From JBHJHK01 sp050330975 (lineage in GTDB: Bacteria > Pseudomonadota > Gammaproteobacteria > Competibacterales > Competibacteraceae): DNA of 5,403 nucleotides. The notes under the pieces are model-generated. The model worked only from the letters and a program-made list of their open reading frames with translations. It made no database searches and was not told the origin of the DNA. Below are positions 1 through 3,737 of this stretch, in pieces. The DNA is taken from positions 1-5,403 of the forward strand of contig JBHJHK010000290.1 in assembly GCA_050330975.1 (NCBI GenBank). Direction: 5' to 3'. A program made the translations under genes and the position numbers. Position 1 is the first letter of the stretch; each line of letters starts with the position of its first letter.

Positions 1-404
1 ACAAAACGGTGGGGGGCGCCGCCCCGGGGGTTTTGGCCCCCGCCGTGCCGGGGGCCAAACCCCCCCCGCCCCCTCGCCGCCAGCTCCTCCAAATGGAACG
101 GCTTGACCAGGTAATCGTCGGCGCCCGCCTCCAGACCCTCGACTTTGTCCTGCCAGCGACCCTTTGCCGTGAGGATCAAGACGGGAAAGCGCCGATCCTC
201 GCCCCGCCAGCGGCGGATGACCTCGATGCCCGACAGACCCGGGAGCCCCAGGTCCACCACGGCGACGTCCACGGGGTATTCCCGGCCGTAGTAAAGACCC
301 TCATGGCCGTCGGCGACAGCGTCGACGATGTAGCCTTGGCCGGCGAGGAAGGTTTTGACCTGGTCGCGCAGCGCCGTTTCGTCTTCGACGATGAGAACGC
401 GCAT
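1..404 (-). CDS. OmpR-like response regulator, receiver domain; 3' part disrupted or beyond the left edge
   Basis: Partial gene of a two-component system; the product would be a cytoplasmic transcription regulator switched by phosphorylation from a sensor kinase. The start MRVLIVEDE is preceded at 6 nt by GAGGA (411-415). Residues 1-110 form a complete receiver domain: acidic pocket E7-D8, phosphoacceptor D51 in VVDLGLPG, the conserved Thr79 in LTA, and Lys101 in DDYLVKPFHLEEL. After residue 110 the normal linker (usually like LLARVRALLRR) is missing. The frame stays open but reads a Gly/Arg/Pro-rich string (RGRGGFGPRHGGG...) through a strong palindrome. No winged-helix DNA-binding domain lies in the window, so either the gene is broken by a repeat or the edge is an assembly junction. 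It lies 28 nt downstream of a PepSY gene, a common layout in which a histidine kinase follows. Receiver identity is certain; the OmpR subfamily is inferred from the DDYLVKPF-HLEEL ending. Confidence 0.88.
   Translation of the reverse strand, partial: MRVLIVEDETALRDQVKTFLAGQGYIVDAVADGHEGLYYGREYPVDVAVVDLGLPGLSGIEVIRRWRGEDRRFPVLILTAKGRWQDKVEGLEAGADDYLVKPFHLEELAARGRGGFGPRHGGGQNPRGGAPHRF
11..67. repeat. GC-rich palindromic element (long hairpin)
   Basis: Positions 26-41 (GGGGGTTTTGGCCCCC) pair with 50-64 (GGGGGCCAAACCCCC): about 15 bp with a single bulged T and a loop of 6-8 nt. A second small stem, GGGGC (13-17) with GCCCC (21-25), stands beside it. The segment is far more GC-rich and homopolymeric than its surroundings and starts exactly where response-regulator homology ends (about position 70). 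It could be a dispersed palindromic repeat of REP or MITE type, or a sequence at an assembly breakpoint. No second copy is seen in the window. Confidence 0.6.
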
Positions 405-432
405 GGAAAGTCCTCAAAAGGCACGTGGTTTC

Positions 433-669
433 TCAGCACAACGCGCCGGAGTTAGCGCTGACGCACACCGTGCGGACGCGCCCGCCGGCCAACAGCACTT
501 TGACGTAGTAGGCGGGGGCACCGCGTTGAATCAACCGCACGCTCAACACCCGGCCCCCCGTGGCCTGGGCGGCGATGGCGGCGGCCTGGTCGGCGCTGAT
601 AGCCTGAGCGATGGCCGTGGGCAGAAGGACGCCCAGCAACAACAGTGCGCATAGTAGTGATCTTATCAT
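433..669 (-). CDS. Small exported PepSY-domain protein
   Basis: A 78-residue protein with a clear Sec signal peptide: basic start MIR, hydrophobic core at 4-18, and a likely signal peptidase I site after A19-I20-A21. The mature part, residues 24-77, is one PepSY-like unit: an amphipathic helix (ISADQAAAIAAQ), a Gly-Gly turn, then strands ending in GGRVRTVCVSANSG, matching the family pattern of helix, GG-V-L, and a final D/N-x-x-(T/S)-G turn. It would act in the periplasm. Such proteins often precede PhoPQ/QseBC-like two-component genes and are thought to modulate the sensor or a protease; that role is inferred here. Two cysteines remain in the mature protein (69 and the terminal 78), which is unusual for so small a domain and could allow a disulfide. 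The ribosome site is weak (GGA at about 8 nt). It is probably co-transcribed with the regulator 28 nt downstream. Confidence 0.83.
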   Translation of the reverse strand: MIRSLLCALLLLGVLLPTAIAQAISADQAAAIAAQATGGRVLSVRLIQRGAPAYYVKVLLAGGRVRTVCVSANSGALC

Positions 670-899
670 TGGCGTCGTCCATCGCGTGGAACCCTGGGAC
701 TAGGCTAATGGGCGCGCTATGAATCCGAGCTGAAACCCCTGCGCCCGTTGCCCCGACGATCAAGCGGTGTCGCCAAATGGCGTGTTGGCCCCCATCCGCT
801 GGGCGGCATAGGTACCCCAGTTATTATCGGTGACCCAGGGGGTATCGCCAAGCGATCGCCACGGATTTTTACACCGCTGGCTTTCCCAGGCGCCGGCCC
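670..899. other. Spacer between phoD and the PepSY gene, no confident gene
   Basis: This 230-nt gap separates two genes on the minus strand. I see no convincing sigma-70 promoter for the PepSY gene and no hairpin followed by a T-run. On the minus strand a frame overlapping the end of phoD continues to a TGA at 760-762 and reads a Trp/Asn/Gly-rich string (such as TDNNWGTYAAQRMGANTPF). It has no start codon of its own outside phoD, so at most it is the tail of a lost gene. Confidence 0.5.
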
Positions 900-912
900 C
901 TAGGCCGGCACC
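889..912. other. 10-bp hairpin spanning the phoD stop codon
   Basis: Left arm 889-898 (GGCGCCGGCC) and right arm 903-912 (GGCCGGCACC) pair over 10 bp around a 4-nt loop; read as minus-strand RNA the single mismatch becomes a G-U pair. The phoD stop codon (TAG on the minus strand, 900-902) lies in the loop. No T-run follows on either strand, so it is not a standard intrinsic terminator. It may stabilise the 3' end of the mRNA, or be chance in GC-rich DNA. Confidence 0.4.
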
Positions 913-2639
913 AACGCTCGATTGGCCGCCCCGGGCAGCACTGCCAGGCGTTGGCCGGCCTCCTCCAACACCCGATAGTCCATGGATTTGACGGTGTCGA
1001 CGAAGATCCATTCCCCCTCGGCCCGCTCCGGCGTCAGGGTGAGGACAAAGTAGACCAGATTCTCGGTGTCGGCGTATTGGAGGGGTTCGATAAAGTCGGT
1101 AAACGCCTGGGCGACGGCGGCGGGGGCGTCGCTGATAAAATTCTCTAGCCCCGGGGAGGACACGCTGGCGGTGGCGAACTCCACCCCCACGGCGTTCCCC
1201 GCCTGGTCTTGGAGGTTGTTGGCCCAGGCGTTGTGGGTGTCCCCGGCCAGCACCAGTAGATTTTTGTCCAATTGCAAGGCGGTGGCCAGCAGGGCTTCCC
1301 GTTCGGCGGGGTAGCCATCCCAGGCGTCCAGGTTGTAGGGCACCGCCGGCTGGGCCAGGATGGCCTGTTGCTCGGGGGTCAGGGTGTCGGGGGCGGTGAA
1401 GGCCTGCTGGAGGAGGGCTTGGTACTCGGTGAGGCTCACCCCGGCCCCCGGCAACGCCAGGTCGATGAGGAGCGGCGCCGGGAGATTCATGCGCCCCATG
1501 AGCACCTGCTGCCCCAGCACCTGCCAAGTGGCCTGGGAATCGGCCAGCTGGTTTTGCAGCCAGCCCAGTTGCTCGGCCCCCAACATGGTGCGGTTGGGGT
1601 CGGTGAGGTCGGCGGTGAAGCGGGCCTCGTCTACAAGCCCGGTGGCGGGGTCAAGATAGTCGGTCAACTGGAGCTGAAGGTCCCGGGCGGTGAGGCGGGT
1701 CTCCAGGAAGTAAAAGCTGGCCAGATCGCCGAAGTCAAAGCGCCGGTAGAGGTTTTGCGGCTGGCCTTCGACGGCGGGACGCACGGGCATCCACTCTTGG
1801 TAGGCGCGCAGGGCCGCGTCCCGTCGGGTGATGTAATCCCCCTCGTCCGGGTCGTGGTTCTCGGCCCCCGATACATAGCTGTCGTTGGCCACCTCGTGGT
1901 CGTCCCACACGCTGATCACCGGTATCAGGCGGTGGAACTCCTGGAGGTCGGGGTCGCTGCGGTATTGGGCAAAGCGAGTCCGGTAGTCGGCCAGGGAGAG
2001 GATTTCCACCGGCGGTTCGGGGACGCGGCCTAGGGCTTCGGCGTCCTCGGTGGCGTAGTCGCCATTCCCCCCTTCGTAGAGGTAATCCCCCAGGTGGAGG
2101 GCGGCGTCCAAATCGTCCCGCAGGGCCGCCTCGCCATAGACGTGGAAGAACCCAGCGGGGTAGTTGGAGCAGGAGAACATGGCCAACCGCACCTGTTCCA
2201 CGGGGCCCTGGGGCAGGGTCTTGGTACGACCGGTGACCGAGCGACTTTCCCCGGCGGCAAAGCGGTAGAAATACACGGTGTTGGGGGCGAGCCCCGTGGC
2301 GTCCACCTTGGCGGTGTAGTCCTCCTCGGCGCTGGCCGTGACCGCACCAGAGGCCACCACTGCGGAAAAGGCCTCGTCCAAGGCCATCTCAAAGCTCAAG
2401 GTGACCGCCGTCGCTTCCCCCTGGGGGACGGCTCGGGTCCACAATATCACCCGATCTGCCAGGGGGTCGCCGCTGGCGACGCCGTGGGTGAAGGTGGCGC
2501 CGGTGATGGCGGCGTCGCTGCCGTCGTCGTCGTTGTCGTCGCCGCCCCCGCAGCCGGTGAGGCCCAAGGGACCAGCTACGGCAACCGTGGTGACCGTTTG
2601 TATGAAACGGCGCCTGGAGGGAGAGTTGGGCTGATGCAT
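900..2639 (-). CDS. phoD: PhoD-family alkaline phosphatase/phosphodiesterase, Tat-exported lipoprotein
   Basis: A complete 579-residue enzyme expected to release phosphate from phosphomonoesters or diesters outside the cytoplasm. The N-terminus carries a twin-arginine motif (SRRRFIQT, 8-15), a hydrophobic stretch (16-27) and a lipobox L-T-G-C with Cys30. An acidic linker (31-43) and a beta-rich PhoD N-terminal domain (about 46-145) follow. The metallophosphatase domain has FSCSNYPAGFF (Cys157, equivalent to the iron-binding Cys of Bacillus PhoD), LHLGDYLYE (Asp185, Tyr186), VWDDHEVANDS (Asp246, Asp247, His248, Asn252), LAGDTHNAW (Asp467, His469) and the late FATASVSSPG motif. Length and motif order are normal for the family. 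The start at 2639 is chosen because AGGGA (2645-2649) stands 5 nt upstream and the Tat signal begins there; a longer in-frame start at 2867 would bury the signal and cross the divergent promoter. No Pho box was recognised, so phosphate control is unproven. Confidence 0.95.
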   Translation of the reverse strand: MHQPNSPSRRRFIQTVTTVAVAGPLGLTGCGGGDDNDDDGSDAAITGATFTHGVASGDPLADRVILWTRAVPQGEATAVTLSFEMALDEAFSAVVASGAVTASAEEDYTAKVDATGLAPNTVYFYRFAAGESRSVTGRTKTLPQGPVEQVRLAMFSCSNYPAGFFHVYGEAALRDDLDAALHLGDYLYEGGNGDYATEDAEALGRVPEPPVEILSLADYRTRFAQYRSDPDLQEFHRLIPVISVWDDHEVANDSYVSGAENHDPDEGDYITRRDAALRAYQEWMPVRPAVEGQPQNLYRRFDFGDLASFYFLETRLTARDLQLQLTDYLDPATGLVDEARFTADLTDPNRTMLGAEQLGWLQNQLADSQATWQVLGQQVLMGRMNLPAPLLIDLALPGAGVSLTEYQALLQQAFTAPDTLTPEQQAILAQPAVPYNLDAWDGYPAEREALLATALQLDKNLLVLAGDTHNAWANNLQDQAGNAVGVEFATASVSSPGLENFISDAPAAVAQAFTDFIEPLQYADTENLVYFVLTLTPERAEGEWIFVDTVKSMDYRVLEEAGQRLAVLPGAANRALVPA

Positions 2640-2644
2640 GAGCG

Positions 2645-2649
2645 TCCCT
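2645..2649 (-). promoter_or_regulatory. phoD ribosome binding site
   Basis: AGGGA on the minus strand, 5 nt before the ATG at 2637-2639. It fixes the phoD start directly ahead of the Tat signal peptide. Confidence 0.7.
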
Positions 2650-2680
2650 GGAATTGGTGTGGAAGAGGCCGTCGGCGGGG

Positions 2681-2692
2681 GGCTTCGAAGCC
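2681..2692. promoter_or_regulatory. 12-bp perfect palindrome upstream of phoD, operator-like
   Basis: GGCTTCGAAGCC is a perfect palindrome lying about 42 nt before the phoD start and just downstream of the proposed phoD promoter, a position suited to a repressor site or to a small hairpin in the 5' end of the mRNA. No regulator family is recognised from the sequence. Confidence 0.3.
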
Positions 2693-2703
2693 GCGCCGCC
2701 GCG

Positions 2704-2732
2704 ATGATAGCGCGGGACGGGGAGGGGAGCAA
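2704..2732 (-). promoter_or_regulatory. Candidate sigma-70 promoter for phoD
   Basis: On the minus strand TTGCTC (2727-2732) and TATCAT (2704-2709) are separated by exactly 17 nt. The -10 box matches the consensus at 5 of 6 positions, the -35 at 3 of 6. Transcription would begin near 2697, giving a leader of about 58 nt. Read by eye only. Confidence 0.4.
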
Positions 2733-2756
2733 AAGGCCTCGGGAGCACAGGGCGCC

Positions 2757-2785
2757 CTTAGGTGTCAAATGAGCCAGGCTATAAT
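2757..2785 (+). promoter_or_regulatory. Candidate promoter of the FHA gene
   Basis: A perfect TATAAT stands at 2780-2785 in otherwise GC-rich DNA. The hexamer 17 nt upstream (CTTAGG, 2757-2762) is a poor -35, so an activator may be needed. Transcription would start near 2792, about 96 nt before the FHA start codon. This also argues against the earlier in-frame GTG at 2762 as the translation start. Confidence 0.45.
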
Positions 2786-2824
2786 ACAATGCGTGGCGAG
2801 TTCGAGCTGCTAGGGATTGGCAAA

Positions 2825-2880
2825 GCCCAAGGGGTTGCGCCTTGCGGCTTGGGCAGTGATGGCGCAAAAGTCCCGAGGAC
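2825..2880 (+). promoter_or_regulatory. Structured leader of the FHA gene, candidate pseudoknot
   Basis: Stem 1 pairs GCCCAAG (2825-2831) with CTTGGGC (2848-2854). Stem 2 pairs TTGCGCC (2835-2841) with GGCGCAA (2861-2867). The 5' arm of stem 2 lies in the loop of stem 1, so together they have the topology of an H-type pseudoknot with connecting loops of 3, 6 and 6 nt; alternatively they are mutually exclusive hairpins. A small GTCC/GGAC hairpin (2870-2873 with 2877-2880) overlaps the ribosome site GAGGA (2875-2879). It matches no riboswitch class that I recognise. Confidence 0.4.
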
Positions 2881-2887
2881 GCAGAAC

Positions 2888-3436
2888 ATGCCCATCTTTA
2901 GAACCCGTTCGAAAAAAGATTCATCGACCAAATCTCAAGGCGCGATCTCCTTGACCCCGACGCGCCTTCTGGAACGAGATGACCTCGAGCCACAGCCCAC
3001 CCCCAAGGCCCCCGCCTCGAGTGTGCGTCCAAAGCAGCCCGCGGTGAGCCGCGACAAGCGGCGCGGCGAGGGGGAGTTGCTCCACCCCGTGGTGGGTTGG
3101 TTGGCGGTGATCGGCGGCCCGGGGCGCGGGCGCATCCTGTCCCTCCACCCGGGGATCAACGCCTTGGGGCGCGGACCCAACGCCAAGCTGCGGGTCGATT
3201 TTGGCGATCGTTCCATCGCCTTTGAAGAACACGCCAAGATTAGCTACGACCCCACGACCCGCCGCTTCCTCGCCCTGGGCGGTGACGAGGGTGCCGCCTT
3301 TGCCGTCAATGGGGTATCGGTCATCGGCCCCGTGGCCCTGGCCTATGGTGACACCCTGGTGGTCGGTCAAACCCTGTTGCGCTTTGTGCCCTTGTGCGGC
3401 GTCGATTTCGATTGGCAAACCCTCGAAACCCCCTGA
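2888..3436 (+). CDS. FHA-domain protein (phosphothreonine-binding family)
   Basis: A 182-residue soluble protein. The start is set by GAGGA (2875-2879) 8 nt upstream, and because the promoter-like TATAAT lies downstream of the longer in-frame GTG start. Residues 1-65 are charged and Pro/Ser/Thr-rich, probably disordered. Residues 70-170 form an FHA domain: GWLAVIGGPGRGRILSL, the Gly94-Arg95 of NALGRGP, His115 in EEHAKISYDP, the Asn141-Gly142 turn, and YGDTLVVGQTLLRFVPLCG. FHA domains bind phosphothreonine peptides, and here the kinase encoded next downstream is the obvious source. The Ser of the usual SxxH motif is replaced (IAFEEHA, Ala111-Phe112), so canonical binding is doubtful. Thr23 and Thr25 in LTPTR of the tail could be kinase sites, as in GarA-like switches; this is speculation. 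The ending FVPLCGVDFDWQ recalls FHA proteins paired with kinases and PP2C phosphatases in proteobacteria. Confidence 0.9.
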   Translation: MPIFRTRSKKDSSTKSQGAISLTPTRLLERDDLEPQPTPKAPASSVRPKQPAVSRDKRRGEGELLHPVVGWLAVIGGPGRGRILSLHPGINALGRGPNAKLRVDFGDRSIAFEEHAKISYDPTTRRFLALGGDEGAAFAVNGVSVIGPVALAYGDTLVVGQTLLRFVPLCGVDFDWQTLETP

Positions 3437-3535
3437 CCCGTTCTCGAGACCCCCAGCGAAACGCCCATCGAAATGGAAATGCCCTTTGCATCCCACCCCG
3501 CCCCCTTTGGGTCACCTACCGCAGCCAGCGTCGCA

Positions 3536-3566
3536 TTGACAGACCTGGGGCGCGGGAACTTATTAT
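3536..3566 (+). promoter_or_regulatory. Candidate promoter of the kinase gene
   Basis: A perfect TTGACA (3536-3541) and TATTAT (3561-3566, 5 of 6 matches) are separated by 19 nt, slightly longer than the optimal 17. Transcription would start near 3573, giving a leader of about 75 to 165 nt depending on the kinase start codon. If active, the kinase can be made independently of the FHA gene. Confidence 0.4.
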
Positions 3567-3600
3567 GCCTTTTGCGCCGTTTTCCCTCCGCCAATGTCCT

Positions 3601-3624
3601 GCCCGGAGCGGGCCTTTACTCCGG
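3601..3624 (+). promoter_or_regulatory. Mutually exclusive hairpins in the kinase leader
   Basis: GCCCG (3601-3605) can pair with CGGGC (3609-3613), followed by CTTT; alternatively CCGGAG (3603-3608) pairs with CTCCGG (3619-3624) around a 10-nt loop. The two structures share bases and cannot coexist, an arrangement like an attenuator. Stems are short and the T-run is only three, so the evidence is modest. Confidence 0.25.
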
Positions 3625-3724
3625 TGGTCGGGGGATTAAACGGCGTTATGGAGTATCCATGGATGACCAATTCGCCCGATATTACCTCGGCCATTTTCCC
3701 CGACGACTGCTCCCCCCACCCGAG

Positions 3725-3728
3725 AGGA
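3725..3728 (+). promoter_or_regulatory. Ribosome site for the kinase start at 3738
   Basis: AGGA (within GAGAGGA, 3722-3728) stands 9 nt before ATG 3738. A competing GGAG (3650-3653) stands 9 nt before ATG 3663 in the same frame. Neither spacing is ideal, so the start remains open. Confidence 0.4.
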
Positions 3729-3737
3729 TCCGGGCCC

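Larger units (their letters stand above)
3437..3737 (+). other. 301-nt spacer and leader between the FHA and kinase genes
   Basis: No convincing separate gene lies here. The first 100 nt show no recognisable signal and no terminator for the FHA gene. A promoter-like pair follows at 3536-3566, then competing hairpins at 3601-3624, then two in-frame ATGs (3648, 3663) that could extend the kinase. Reading from 3663 gives MTNSPDITSAIFPDD..., and codon third positions from 3648 are mostly G or C, so part of this spacer may be the true kinase N-terminus. Confidence 0.5.

Noticed and set aside
9..455. Plus-strand open frame of 148 codons at the left edge
   Set aside because: Antisense to a clear receiver domain with all its conserved residues.
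853..870. GCGATCGC palindrome (HIP1-like) and nearby ATTTTT as a plus-strand terminator
   Set aside because: Single copy, no loop or long stem ahead of the T-run, and no plus-strand gene upstream to terminate.
760..1527. Minus-strand open frame of 255 codons overlapping the 3' half of phoD
   Set aside because: Most of it is an alternate frame of phoD with a Gly/Arg/Pro-rich product; only the segment beyond phoD is kept as a weak remnant observation.
1272..2033. Plus-strand open frame of 253 codons inside phoD
   Set aside because: It lies entirely antisense to conserved PhoD catalytic motifs; Gly/Val-rich product typical of a shadow frame in high-GC DNA.
2389..2748. Arg/His-rich minus-strand frame over the phoD start
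   Set aside because: Alternate frame of the phoD signal and acidic linker region (runs of GAC read as histidine and arginine codons); no family match.
2763..2768. Perfect TTGACA on the minus strand as a -35 box for phoD
   Set aside because: No AT-rich -10 hexamer stands 15-19 nt downstream; the sequence there is GC-rich. The TTGCTC/TATCAT pair fits better.
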